A model generated the notes under the pieces. It was not told the origin of the DNA, did not search any database, and saw only the letters and a program-made list of their open reading frames with translations. The position numbers and the translations under genes were made by a program. DNA of 64,000 nt, taken from Microbacterium sp. B35-30 (lineage in GTDB: Bacteria; Actinomycetota; Actinomycetes; Actinomycetales; Microbacteriaceae). Positions 43,663-52,107 of this stretch are shown piece by piece. The stretch lies in contig NZ_MWLQ01000002.1 of assembly GCF_010634855.1 (NCBI RefSeq), positions 1 to 64,000 on the forward strand, in the 5' to 3' direction. Each line of letters begins with the position of its first letter. The first letter of the stretch is position 1.

Positions 43663-44391
43663 TCATGATAGGTGGGCAGCGGGCACCGCCGATCGGCCGG
43701 CGGCGCGCACAGTGCCGGCACCTCGTCGCGCTCGACGCCGGATGACGACCTCGGCGACGAAGAGGTTGATCGCCCATGCTGCGCCCATGAGCACCGAGTG
43801 CATCGTCTGGCTCGGGACTCCGAACGCGAGCGTCCAGGGCAGGAGCGTGAGCAGCTGTGTGCCCGCGCCGAGACCGATCGCGTAGGCCCGGGTCATCCAC
43901 GCGCTGTGCGTGCGCACGTCGCCACGCCGGATCGCGAGGAACGCGACGACGATCGCGACGGCCATCGCGGTGCCGAGGACGAGGCGCATGACGATGAGGG
44001 CGGGACCGTTCATCGCGGCGGGACTAGCGTAGAAGACCGCCATCCACATTCCTGACAGCGCCGATATGAGGCCCGCCGGCACGAGGATGCGGCCGGCGAT
44101 CCGATGCCAGCGGCGCCTGCGGAGAGAGGGCGCGAACTGCAGGGCGCCGAGCACGAGGTAGACGCTCGAGCCGACGGCGTGCAGGACCACCGGGATCGGC
44201 GACGCGACGAACCGCGCGTTCTCCGGCGTCACCTCGACGCCGATCGTCAGCGTCGTGACGCGGAACGCGCCGGCGATGACCGGCACCAGGCTCAACGCGA
44301 TGAGCCCGGCCGGCACAAGCCACTCCGGCCGGTGTCGGCGGGGGCGCGAGGGCGGGAGGGATCCTGGCGCGCGAGGGGAGATGATCGACAT
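43663..44391 (-). CDS. DUF2306-family membrane protein
   Basis: The 242-residue protein has about six to seven membrane helices and the DUF2306 features RFVASPIPVVLHAVGSSVYLVLGALQF, RRRWHRIAGRILVPAG and RTHSAWMTRAYAIGLGAGTQ. The function of DUF2306 is not established. It lies four bases upstream of the kinase gene, so the three genes are one transcript and the protein may be part of the sensing system. Met 44391 was chosen because earlier codons are not hydrophobic or family-like. Confidence 0.78.
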   Translation of the reverse strand: MSIISPRAPGSLPPSRPRRHRPEWLVPAGLIALSLVPVIAGAFRVTTLTIGVEVTPENARFVASPIPVVLHAVGSSVYLVLGALQFAPSLRRRRWHRIAGRILVPAGLISALSGMWMAVFYASPAAMNGPALIVMRLVLGTAMAVAIVVAFLAIRRGDVRTHSAWMTRAYAIGLGAGTQLLTLLPWTLAFGVPSQTMHSVLMGAAWAINLFVAEVVIRRRARRGAGTVRAAGRSAVPAAHLS

Positions 44392-44552
44392 ACCGCAACG
44401 ATCGCCTGGCCGGGCTACCGCTCGCATCGGCCGAGCGGCCCGACTCGCCTCGTCCGAACGGCCGAGGTGGACGCGACCGACCGGATCGCGTCTGGGCGAG
44501 CCTCTAGGCTCGAACCGGACCGCCTCGAAATGCGGCCCGGGGGGAGCGAAGC

Positions 44553-45410
44553 GTGAGCCGGACCGATCAGCACGTCAACACCGAGGGCAGCGCCTGGAAG
44601 CGCTTCTGGGAACGCGGCGGGTGGTGGCGCGCGCTCATCCTGGTGGTGGGTTACTTCGTGCTCTACCAGGGCGCAGCGCTCGCCCTCGCGCCGATCGCAC
44701 CCTCGGTCGACGACACCGAGAGCGCCGGGTACGTGCTGTTCTTCGTCGTCCTGCCGATCTTCATCGGCGGGGTGATCCTCATCCTCTTCGGCCTGTCGGT
44801 GGGCTGGCTGCGAGAGCTGTTCGGCCCGCAGCCGATCCGCGGCCGCGGGTGGATGTGGATCGCGGTCGCCGTCGTGCTGCTGTTCAACGTCCTCCGTTTC
44901 GCGACCATCGATTACGCCGCGCTCGACTTCGGCTACGTGGCGGCCTGGCTCCTGGCCGGCCTGTGCATCGGCTTCGCGGAGGAGGTCCTCACGCGCGGCT
45001 ACGTCGTCAATCTGATGCGCAAGGCCGGGCACCCCGAGATCGCGGTCGCCCTCGTGTCGGCGGCGCTGTTCGCCGCGCTGCACGCGAGCAACCTGCTCAC
45101 GGGTCAGTCGCTCTTCGCCACACTCCTGCAGCTGCTCTACACCTTCGCGTTCGGCATCTGCATGTACCTCACCCTGCGCGTCACCGGCAACCTCATCTGG
45201 CCGATCCTGCTGCACGCCAGCACCGATCCGAGCATCTTCCTGCAGGGTCCCCACCACGTCGACAGTCCGCTCGCCACGATCGCCGGGTTCGGCAACATCC
45301 CCGTCATCCTCGTCGGGCTGCTCGCGATCATCTTCATCCGCGGTCGCGTGACGACCGACACGGATGCCGCCTCCGCCGTCGGCGGTACCACGCCGGCCTA
45401 CGACCGCTGA
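44553..45410 (+). CDS. CPBP-family intramembrane glutamic protease
   Basis: The 285-residue protein has about eight helices and the Abi/CAAX-protease motifs: E143-E144 with R148 (FAEEVLTRGY), H177 (FAALHASN) and a later HAS-D motif (LLHASTDPS). Family members cleave within membranes; roles range from prenyl-protein processing to bacteriocin immunity, and none can be chosen here. GTG 44553 follows a GGGGGGAGCG ribosome site; a TAGGCT box lies about 40 bases upstream. Confidence 0.83.
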   Translation: MSRTDQHVNTEGSAWKRFWERGGWWRALILVVGYFVLYQGAALALAPIAPSVDDTESAGYVLFFVVLPIFIGGVILILFGLSVGWLRELFGPQPIRGRGWMWIAVAVVLLFNVLRFATIDYAALDFGYVAAWLLAGLCIGFAEEVLTRGYVVNLMRKAGHPEIAVALVSAALFAALHASNLLTGQSLFATLLQLLYTFAFGICMYLTLRVTGNLIWPILLHASTDPSIFLQGPHHVDSPLATIAGFGNIPVILVGLLAIIFIRGRVTTDTDAASAVGGTTPAYDR

Positions 45411-45417
45411 TGTGAAC

Positions 45418-45448
45418 GACGGGCGCCCTTGATCCCGGGGCGCCCGTC
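45418..45448. terminator. Two-way 11-base-pair terminator hairpin
   Basis: GACGGGCGCCC (45418-45428) pairs with GGGCGCCCGTC (45438-45448) around a nine-base loop. It lies in the gap between the CPBP protease gene and the convergent purD gene. Confidence 0.75.
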
Positions 45449-45476
45449 GCTTCGGGGTCTGTGCGGAGCCGACCGG

Positions 45477-46751
45477 TCAGAGCCCTTCGGCGACCCGGGC
45501 GGCGATGTCGGTGCGGTGCTGGCCGCCCTCGAGGTGGATCTCGCCGAGCGCCCGGTAGACGCGGTCGCGCGCCTCGACGAAGGTGGTGCCGACCGCGACG
45601 ACATTGAGCACGCGGCCGCCGGTGGCGACGATCCCGCCGTCGGTCTCGGCGGTGGCGGCGTGAGCGAGGTGCACCTCCGGCACCGCCTCCGCCTCGCGCA
45701 AACCCGTCAGCGCCCGGCCGGTCACCGGCGCGGCCGGGTATCCCTCGCTCGCGAGCACGACCGTCACGGCGACGTCGGTGGCGAAGGCCGGGCGCGGAAG
45801 ATCCTCCAGATGGCCGGATGCCGCAGCCAGCAGCAGCTCCGACAGCGGGTCGACGAGCCGGGGCAGCACGACCTGGGTCTCGGGGTCGCCGAAGCGCGCG
45901 TTGAACTCGATGACCTTGATGCCCGCGTCGGTGAGGATGAGTCCGGCGTAGAGCAGTCCGATGAACGGCGTGCCCTCGGCATCCAGCTGCCGGATGACCG
46001 GCTCGGCGACATCGCGCGTGACGAGATCGACGAACTCCCGCTCGCTGCCGAAGCGGCCGTCGAGCCAGGGGAGCGGCGAGTATGCGCCCATGCCACCGGT
46101 GTTGGGACCCTCGTCGCCGTCGAGCAGGCGCTTGTAGTCCTGGGCGGGGCTGAGCGGCAGCACGTGGTCGCCGTCGCTGAGGAAGAAGAGCGACACCTCG
46201 GGACCGGCGAGGAACTCCTCCACGAGCACCGGTCCCGACGGAAGATAGCTGTCGGCGTGGGCGAGCGCCGCCTCGCGGTCGGACGTGACGATGACGCCCT
46301 TGCCGGCGGCAAGTCCGTCGGCCTTCACGACGTGCGGAGCGCCGAGCTCGTCGAACGCGGCCTCGACCTCCGCCCGGCTGGCGGCGCGCATCGCCCGGCC
46401 GGTGGGCACGCCCGCGGCATCCATGATGCGCTTCGCGAACGCCTTCGAGCCCTCGAGCTGCGCGGCGGCCTTGCCCGGACCGAACACCGGGATGCCGCGC
46501 TCGCGCACCGCGTCGGCGACCCCCGCGACCAGCGGCGCCTCGGGGCCGATGACGACGAGATCGATGAGGTTCTCGTTCGCGAAGATCGTGACGGCGGCGG
46601 GGTCGTTCACATCGAGGGCGACCAGCTGCGCGTCCTGCCCGATGCCGGCGTTGCCGGGAGCCGCGAAGATCTCGTGCTCGGCCTCCTCCGCCCGCAGCGC
46701 GAGGATGATGGCGTGCTCCCGCGCGCCCGAGCCGAGGACCAGGATCTTCAC
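45477..46751 (-). CDS. purD: Phosphoribosylamine--glycine ligase
   Basis: PurD makes glycinamide ribonucleotide, step two of purine synthesis. The 424-residue ATP-grasp enzyme shows [14 protein letters not shown] at the start, then [28 protein letters not shown] and [15 protein letters not shown] 46751 is seven bases behind TAGGCT, indicating a leaderless mRNA. It diverges from the sterol-carrier-like gene. Confidence 0.95.
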   Translation of the reverse strand: MKILVLGSGAREHAIILALRAEEAEHEIFAAPGNAGIGQDAQLVALDVNDPAAVTIFANENLIDLVVIGPEAPLVAGVADAVRERGIPVFGPGKAAAQLEGSKAFAKRIMDAAGVPTGRAMRAASRAEVEAAFDELGAPHVVKADGLAAGKGVIVTSDREAALAHADSYLPSGPVLVEEFLAGPEVSLFFLSDGDHVLPLSPAQDYKRLLDGDEGPNTGGMGAYSPLPWLDGRFGSEREFVDLVTRDVAEPVIRQLDAEGTPFIGLLYAGLILTDAGIKVIEFNARFGDPETQVVLPRLVDPLSELLLAAASGHLEDLPRPAFATDVAVTVVLASEGYPAAPVTGRALTGLREAEAVPEVHLAHAATAETDGGIVATGGRVLNVVAVGTTFVEARDRVYRALGEIHLEGGQHRTDIAARVAEGL

Positions 46752-46784
46752 GCGCTCCAGCCTACCGACGCGCCCCGCTGGGTT

Positions 46785-46816
46785 TCCGCGATCGCGAGAG
46801 CCGTCCGCGATCGCGA
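46785..46816. repeat. Direct repeat of a 13-base palindrome-containing unit
   Basis: TCCGCGATCGCGA occurs at 46785-46797 and 46804-46816, period 19, between divergent purD and the sterol-carrier-like gene. Each unit holds CGCGATCGCG, so it could be a pair of operator sites or simply a GC-rich repeat. Confidence 0.55.
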
Positions 46817-46854
46817 CCGGATCAGAGGAGCTCGCGGCGGCGTACGGTGGAGAG

Positions 46855-47211
46855 GTGGCCCGCAAGATCTCGACCGACGACGGCCGCGCCGCACTGAGCG
46901 CGGTCGCCGCATCAGTCCCGCCCGCTCGCACCGACCAGGCGACCGCCGTGCGCTACCTCCTGCAGCTGCTCGCCGAGAAGGCGCCGGGCAACTCCGTCGA
47001 GGTGCGGGTGCCGCCGTTCGGCGCGGTGCAGGTCATCGAGGGCCCTCGGCACACGCGCGGTACGCCGCCGAACGTGGTCGAGACCGACCCCGCGACCTGG
47101 ATCGCGCTCGCCACGGGCGCCGAGCAGTGGACGGATGCCGCGGCCGCCGGCCGCATCAGCGCCTCGGGCACGCGCGCCGACATCTCGGACCTCCTGCCCC
47201 TGCGCCCCTGA
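46855..47211 (+). CDS. Sterol-carrier-like conserved actinobacterial protein
   Basis: The 118-residue protein has the pattern of the SCP2-like MDMPI-C family: [32 protein letters not shown], then ATWIALATG, then [12 protein letters not shown]. In actinobacteria this gene is often beside purine synthesis genes; its role is unknown. GTG 46855 lies six bases after TACGGT, indicating a leaderless mRNA. Confidence 0.75.
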   Translation: MARKISTDDGRAALSAVAASVPPARTDQATAVRYLLQLLAEKAPGNSVEVRVPPFGAVQVIEGPRHTRGTPPNVVETDPATWIALATGAEQWTDAAAAGRISASGTRADISDLLPLRP

Positions 47212-47294
47212 CCTCGCGGGACTCGTCGCCCGCGGCGCCGCCACTTTCGCCTGCCCCCGGCGCGCTCCGGCGCGCCGAGTGGGACAATGGGGAC

Positions 47295-47648
47295 ATGCCC
47301 GAGCACAGCCAGGACCACATCGAGACCGTGCGCGTGCGACGAGCGCCCAAGATCTCGGTGTTCCTCCTCCTCGGCGCCGCACTCGGCGTGCTCGTCGCGA
47401 TGATCCTCACCTTCTCGTTCAACGGCACCGCCGACCCGAGCCCCAACACCGGCGTCGAGTACTCGCAGGGTCAGGTGTTCGGCTTCCTCGTGCTCGTCTG
47501 CGCGCCGATCGGCCTGGCGCTCGGCGGCATCGTGGCGCTGATCTTCGACCGTCGTTCACGGCGCCACACCCACGAGGTGGCTGTCGACCACGCGTCGGTC
47601 CACGTCGACCCCGAGCCCGGCACCAACGGCCACGGCGCGGCTCACTGA
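47295..47648 (+). CDS. Conserved actinobacterial membrane protein (two helices)
   Basis: The 117-residue protein has membrane helices at about residues 21-41 and 62-84, then a hydrophilic His/Asp-rich tail (HTHEVAVDHASVHVD). It is found near purF/purM in related genomes, and no biochemical function is established. ATG 47295 follows a GGGGAC ribosome site. Confidence 0.7.
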   Translation: MPEHSQDHIETVRVRRAPKISVFLLLGAALGVLVAMILTFSFNGTADPSPNTGVEYSQGQVFGFLVLVCAPIGLALGGIVALIFDRRSRRHTHEVAVDHASVHVDPEPGTNGHGAAH

Positions 47649-47660
47649 GCGCCCGGATGC

Positions 47661-47692
47661 GGCTGAGGGCCGCGACGGCTGAGGGCCGCGAC
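47661..47692. repeat. Perfect 16-base tandem duplication
   Basis: GGCTGAGGGCCGCGAC is present twice head to tail, filling the convergent gap; the second copy runs into the stop codon of the next minus-strand gene. Confidence 0.75.
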
Positions 47693-48303
47693 TAGGCCAG
47701 CTCGGCGATGATCGGGTGGATGGCGGTGTCGAAGGCCGCGACATCCCCCCGCAGCCCGTCGGTGACGGCGACCGTGAGGGATCCGATCCACCACACGCCG
47801 CGCTGATTCAGGGGCAGCACCTGCACGTTGAGCTCGAACGAGTGCGCCCGCCGCCCGACCTGCCGCTCGTGCTCGGCGATCGCGCCGGCGTAGGCGCGAT
47901 ACGCAGTGCCGGAGCTGTGCGCCGCCTCCTTGCGGTACCGCTCGTTCGCCGCCCGGGCGAACGCGAGCGCTTCCGGCGCATGCGGGACGAAGGCGGACCG
48001 CAGCTCGTCGCACCCTTCGATCGGCAGGGCGAGCACGGTGTCGAATCCGTCCACCAGATCGAGGGGGACATCCGACGGGTGGGCCTGCGGTTCGACCGTC
48101 ATCGCCCAGTACTGCCGCCATTGCCGTTCGAGAATCGCCTGGGCCTCATCCGACCGGTCGTTCGCCCGCGGCGGGATCCCTCGCAGGTGCGGCAGCTCAT
48201 CCGGAGAGCGGAGGCCGAGCACCTGGCGCAGATAGAGGGCAAGAAGCACCGGCTGACCGGCGTCTTCGCGGATCAGCCACTCCGGTGCACCGGCGCCGCC
48301 CAT
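47692..48303 (-). CDS. Hypothetical protein
   Basis: I do not recognise this 203-residue protein. It is soluble, without a signal peptide, and contains Trp/Arg-rich stretches (AILERQWRQYWAMTVEPQAHP) and a predicted beta-rich C-terminal half. ATG 48303 was chosen because a TAGAAT -10 box lies seven bases upstream, giving a leaderless mRNA; ATG 48312 would overlap that box. It diverges from purM over a gap carrying a large inverted repeat. Confidence 0.65.
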   Translation of the reverse strand: MGGAGAPEWLIREDAGQPVLLALYLRQVLGLRSPDELPHLRGIPPRANDRSDEAQAILERQWRQYWAMTVEPQAHPSDVPLDLVDGFDTVLALPIEGCDELRSAFVPHAPEALAFARAANERYRKEAAHSSGTAYRAYAGAIAEHERQVGRRAHSFELNVQVLPLNQRGVWWIGSLTVAVTDGLRGDVAAFDTAIHPIIAELA

Positions 48304-48432
48304 GCGGTCCATTCTAGATCCGGGCTCGCTGCTGGTGCCCCGTTCCGAGCATCCGGACGCCGGAAGACTGCTACCCCGGGCATCCACCCACGCACGTCCC
48401 CGCGCACGGCCTCCCGCTCCGCCGCGCAAACC

Positions 48433-48493
48433 AGTTCACTTGCGCTGAACGTACGTACGAGGGCGGTGTGAGCGCACCTTCAGCGCAACTGAA
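48433..48493. repeat. 16-base inverted repeat upstream of purM
   Basis: GTTCACTTGCGCTGAA (48433-48448) and TTCAGCGCAACTGAAC (48478-48493) are complementary except at one position, across 29 bases. They lie between the hypothetical gene and purM, about 75 bases before the latter. This is either a regulatory site or a small mobile-type repeat. Confidence 0.65.
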
Positions 48494-48567
48494 CCGATTC
48501 AGAGGAGCGCGGCGAGACCGCAACCCCTCGGCATCCGTCCAGGCACGTCGCCGGTAGGCTTGTGACC

Positions 48568-49716
48568 GTGGCCTCATCCGAACGCGATGCCCCCTCCCGC
48601 CCCGCACAGCCCGTGAACCCCTACACGGCTGCCGGCGTCGACACGGCAGCCGGCGACCTCGCCGTCGAGCTGATGAAGTCGGCCGTCCGTCGCACGCAGG
48701 GCCCCGAGGTGCTCGGGGGAGTCGGCGGATTCGCCGGGCTCTTCGACGCGAGTGCGTTCAAGGCCTACGACAAGCCGCTGCTGGCCACCAGCACCGACGG
48801 CGTCGGCACGAAGGTCGCGATCGCCCAGGCCATCGACAAGCACGACACGATCGGGCAGGACCTCGTCGGCATGGTCGTCGACGACATCGTCGTGGTCGGC
48901 GCGAAGCCGCTGTTCATGACCGACTACATCGCGTGCGGCAAGGTCTTCCCCGAGCGCATCGCCGACATCGTGCGCGGCATCGCGGCCGGCTGCGCCGAGA
49001 CCGGCACCGCCCTCGTCGGCGGCGAGACCGCCGAGCACCCCGGCCTGCTCGGCATCAACGACTACGACGTCGCGGGTGCCGCGACCGGTGTCGTGGAGGC
49101 CGACCGCGTGCTCGGCGCCGAACGCGTCCGCAGCAGCGACGTCGTGCTGGCGCTGGCGAGCTCGGGCCTGCACTCGAACGGCTACTCGCTCGTGCGGCAC
49201 ATCGTCACCGGAGCCGGCATCCAGTACGGCGCCAACGCCGCCGACTTCGGCACGACGTGGGGTGAGGCCCTGCTCGAGCCGACGCGTCTCTACACGCGTC
49301 CACTGCTGCGCCTCATCGCCGACCACGGCGACCGGGTGCACGCGCTCAGCCACGTCACGGGCGGCGGCATCGCCGCGAACCTCGCCCGCGTGCTGCCCCA
49401 GGACACGTGGGTCGAACTCGATCGCTCGACGTGGTCGCCGTCCCCGGTGTTCCGGGTGCTGGCCGACCTGGGAGATCTCGACCTCACCGCCACCGAGGGC
49501 ACCTGGAACCTCGGCATCGGGTTCCTCGCGGTCGTGGCGGCCGACAAGGCCGAGGCCGCGGCATCCGCTCTCTCGCGCGAAGGCATCGCGACCTGGCAGG
49601 TGGGCGTCGTCCACGACGGCGCGCGTGCGGACGGCCACTGGGAGCAGGGCGCCAAGGGCGTCGACGGCGGCGCCGTGCGCCTCGTGGGCTCTTATGCGGA
49701 CCACACGGCTCGCTGA
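48568..49716 (+). CDS. purM: Phosphoribosylformylglycinamidine cyclo-ligase
   Basis: PurM makes aminoimidazole ribonucleotide, step five of purine synthesis. The protein shows LLATSTDGVGTKVAIA, QDLVGMVVDDIVVVGAKPLFMTDY, GGETAEHPG, and SHVTGGGIAANLARVLP. GTG 48568 (382 residues) lies seven bases after a TAGGCT -10 box; GTG 48562, in frame, would be too close to the promoter. purF follows after 65 bases. Confidence 0.94.
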   Translation: MASSERDAPSRPAQPVNPYTAAGVDTAAGDLAVELMKSAVRRTQGPEVLGGVGGFAGLFDASAFKAYDKPLLATSTDGVGTKVAIAQAIDKHDTIGQDLVGMVVDDIVVVGAKPLFMTDYIACGKVFPERIADIVRGIAAGCAETGTALVGGETAEHPGLLGINDYDVAGAATGVVEADRVLGAERVRSSDVVLALASSGLHSNGYSLVRHIVTGAGIQYGANAADFGTTWGEALLEPTRLYTRPLLRLIADHGDRVHALSHVTGGGIAANLARVLPQDTWVELDRSTWSPSPVFRVLADLGDLDLTATEGTWNLGIGFLAVVAADKAEAAASALSREGIATWQVGVVHDGARADGHWEQGAKGVDGGAVRLVGSYADHTAR

Positions 49717-49781
49717 GTCGGCAGACGGCACGACGCAGAACCACACAGCGCAGAAACGACAAGACGGAGCAGGCAACACCC

Positions 49782-51242
49782 ATGTGCGGAATCGTCGGAG
49801 TGGTGGGCCGTGGGTCTGCCAACCAGGAGATCTACGACTCCCTTCTGCTTCTGCAGCACCGCGGCCAGGACTCCACCGGCATCGCGACGGCCGAGCGCAG
49901 CGGGGTCGTGCACCAGCACAAGACCCGGGGCCAGGTGCGCGAGTCGTTCCGCACGCGCGACATGCGCGCGCTGCTCGGCGAGATCGGCCTCGGCCACGTG
50001 CGCTACGCGACGAAAGGCACCGCGTCCAATGAGGAAGAGGCGCAGCCCTTCTACGTGAACGCCCCCTACGGCATCGTGCTCGTGCACAACGGCAACCTCA
50101 CGAACACCCGCGAGCTGACCGCGGAGCTCTTCCACAAGGACCGCCGTCACCTCAACACGTCGTCCGACACCGAGCTGCTGGTCAACGTGCTGGCGAACGA
50201 GCTGCAGTCGTCGATCTCGGGCCTCGAACTCGATCCGACCCAGGTGTTCCAGGCCGTCAGCCGTGTGCATGAGCGCGTCGAGGGCTCGTACGCGGCCATC
50301 GCCCTGATCGCCGGCTACGGTCTGCTGGCGTTCCGCGACCCGTTCGGCATCCGTCCGCTCATCCTCGGCACGCGCAAGCACGAGGACGGCCACTACGAGT
50401 GGGTCGTCACGAGCGAGTCCCTGGTGCTCGAGAACGGCGAGTTCGAGATCGTCCGCGACGTCGACCCGGGCGAGGCGGTGTTCATCGACCTCGAGGGCAA
50501 CCTGCACACCCAGCAGTGCGCGACCGACCCCAAGCTCGTGCCCTGCTCGTTCGAATACGTCTACCTGGCTCGCCCCGACTCGGTCATGAACGGCATCTCG
50601 GTGTACGAGGCGCGCCTGCGCATGGGCGACCGGCTCGCCGACACCATCGCGAAGTTCACGCCGCGCGAGGCGATCGACGTGGTCATGCCGATCCCCGACT
50701 CCTCCCGCCCCGCGGCCATGCAGGTCGCACGCAAGCTGGGAGTCGAGTACCGCGAGGGCTTCTACAAGAACCGCTACGTCGGCCGCACCTTCATCATGCC
50801 CGGCCAGGCGGCGCGCAAGCGCAGCGTGCGTCAGAAGCTCAACGCCATGTCGAGCGAGTTCAAGGGCAAGAACGTGCTCCTCATCGACGACTCCATCGTG
50901 CGCGGCACGACGTCGAAGGAGATCATCCAGATGGCACGGGATGCCGGGGCCAAGAGCGTCACGTTCGCCTCGGCCGCGCCGCCCGTGCGCTACCCGCACG
51001 TGTACGGCATCAACATGCCCTCGCGCCAGGAACTGGTCGCTCACGGTCGCACGATTCCCGAGATCGCGGAGGAGCTGGGCGCCGACTTCGTCGTGTACCA
51101 GGAGGTCGAGGACCTGAAGGCGGCGATCCTCGAGGGCTCCGACGTCGAGGACCTCGACATGAGCTGCTTCGACGGCCGCTACATCACCGGCACTGTCACC
51201 GACGAGTACCTCGCCTGGGTCGAGGGCTCGCAGGAGAGCTGA
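49782..51242 (+). CDS. purF: Amidophosphoribosyltransferase
   Basis: PurF commits ribose phosphate to purine synthesis. The 486-residue protein begins MCGIVGVVGRG, so Cys2 becomes the N-terminal nucleophile after Met removal, with no propeptide. Glutaminase motifs are GHVRYATKG and LVHNGNLTNT; the PRPP site is NVLLIDDSIVRGTTSKEI. A GGAGCAGG ribosome site precedes the ATG. It follows purM, most likely in one transcript. Cys residues for an Fe-S cluster as in Bacillus PurF were not examined individually. Confidence 0.95.
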   Translation: MCGIVGVVGRGSANQEIYDSLLLLQHRGQDSTGIATAERSGVVHQHKTRGQVRESFRTRDMRALLGEIGLGHVRYATKGTASNEEEAQPFYVNAPYGIVLVHNGNLTNTRELTAELFHKDRRHLNTSSDTELLVNVLANELQSSISGLELDPTQVFQAVSRVHERVEGSYAAIALIAGYGLLAFRDPFGIRPLILGTRKHEDGHYEWVVTSESLVLENGEFEIVRDVDPGEAVFIDLEGNLHTQQCATDPKLVPCSFEYVYLARPDSVMNGISVYEARLRMGDRLADTIAKFTPREAIDVVMPIPDSSRPAAMQVARKLGVEYREGFYKNRYVGRTFIMPGQAARKRSVRQKLNAMSSEFKGKNVLLIDDSIVRGTTSKEIIQMARDAGAKSVTFASAAPPVRYPHVYGINMPSRQELVAHGRTIPEIAEELGADFVVYQEVEDLKAAILEGSDVEDLDMSCFDGRYITGTVTDEYLAWVEGSQES

Positions 51243-51281
51243 CGGCGAGGTTCTACGGTCGGCGAATCCGGTGAGTCGCCG

Positions 51282-51368
51282 CGTTTCGTCTCGCTTCGCT
51301 CGCTCAACGACCGGTGCGGCGGTTCGGTTCCGGTCGTGGAGCGAGTGAGGAACGAGCGAGACGAAACG
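51282..51368. repeat. Long inverted repeat (family A), second copy
   Basis: CGTTTCGTCTCGC...TCAACGACCGG (51282-51314) and CCGGTCGTGGAGCG...GACGAAACG (51330-51368) are inverted arms, here in the opposite order to the 20797 copy. The element fills the gap between purF and the convergent TetR gene. Confidence 0.8.
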
Positions 51369-51408
51369 CCCTCGGGCGCGGCAGCTGCGGCGGCTCGGCG
51401 GTGCGGAT

Positions 51409-52011
51409 TCAGGCGGGGAGGAGCACCCGCACCTGACGGCGGATGTCGTCCACGATCTCGTCGACCGAGAGGGCGATGTTCACGGTGGCCGCCATGCTGA
51501 CGAACGTGATGGCGGAGACCACGTGCGCGAGCGTGGCCGCATCGTCCGGACTGGTGCGCCGGCCGCGCTGCAGGACGGTCGCGATCGCCTCTTCGGTCTG
51601 CACGGTGAGGGCGAGCGCCTCGCGGTGGTGGGGCTCTTCGGGATCGCCGAAGACGATCTCGCGCAGGTACGTGCGCCCGTTGTCGATCTGCACCCGGTTG
51701 CACTCGACGACCGGCCGGATGATCGCGATCACCGCCTCGAGCGGATCAGCGACGCCTTCGGCCGCGGCTCTGCCCTCGGCGAGGGCGTCGAGGTAGCTGG
51801 AGTTCTGCACGAGCAGGAGCAGTTCGCCTTTGTTCTTGGCGTATAGGAACAGCGTTCCCGTGCCGATGTCCGCTTTGTCGGCGATCTGCTGCGTCGTGAC
51901 GTCGTCGACGCCGTGCTGCGTGAAGAGCTCGCGGGCCGCGGCGGTGATGCGCTGCAGCTTGTCCTGCTTGTTGCGCTCGCGTCGACCGACCGGCTGGGTG
52001 TCGATGGCCAT
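51409..52011 (-). CDS. TetR-family transcriptional regulator
   Basis: The 200-residue protein has an N-terminal TetR helix-turn-helix at about residues 18-65 (RITAAARELFTQHGVDDVTTQQIADKADIGTGTLFLYAKNKGEL) and an unassigned ligand domain. It lies downstream of the EthD-like and alpha/beta hydrolase genes on the same strand, with palindromes upstream of it (52041-52065). It may repress itself and the hydrolase operon; the operators of the two promoters differ in sequence. Confidence 0.85.
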   Translation of the reverse strand: MAIDTQPVGRRERNKQDKLQRITAAARELFTQHGVDDVTTQQIADKADIGTGTLFLYAKNKGELLLLVQNSSYLDALAEGRAAAEGVADPLEAVIAIIRPVVECNRVQIDNGRTYLREIVFGDPEEPHHREALALTVQTEEAIATVLQRGRRTSPDDAATLAHVVSAITFVSMAATVNIALSVDEIVDDIRRQVRVLLPA

Positions 52012-52040
52012 GGCGTGATCCTCCGGGGTGCAGAAACTGA

Positions 52041-52065
52041 CTGACTTTCTGATTGTAGTCAGAAA
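52041..52065 (-). promoter_or_regulatory. Palindromic operator upstream of the TetR gene
   Basis: TTTCTGA-TTGTAG-TCAGAAA (52046-52065) has seven-base arms; CTGACT (52041-52046) and AGTCAG (52057-52062) form a nested, offset repeat. Its place 35-55 bases before the TetR start suggests autoregulation. Confidence 0.65.
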
Positions 52066-52107
52066 TGGGTGGGCTTCGGTGTCTGCCGCCCGGGCGGCAG
52101 CACCGGC

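Noticed and set aside
51282..51368. Family A repeats considered as insertion sequence ends
   Set aside because: No transposase frame between or beside the arms in any of the three copies, and no target duplication was evident.
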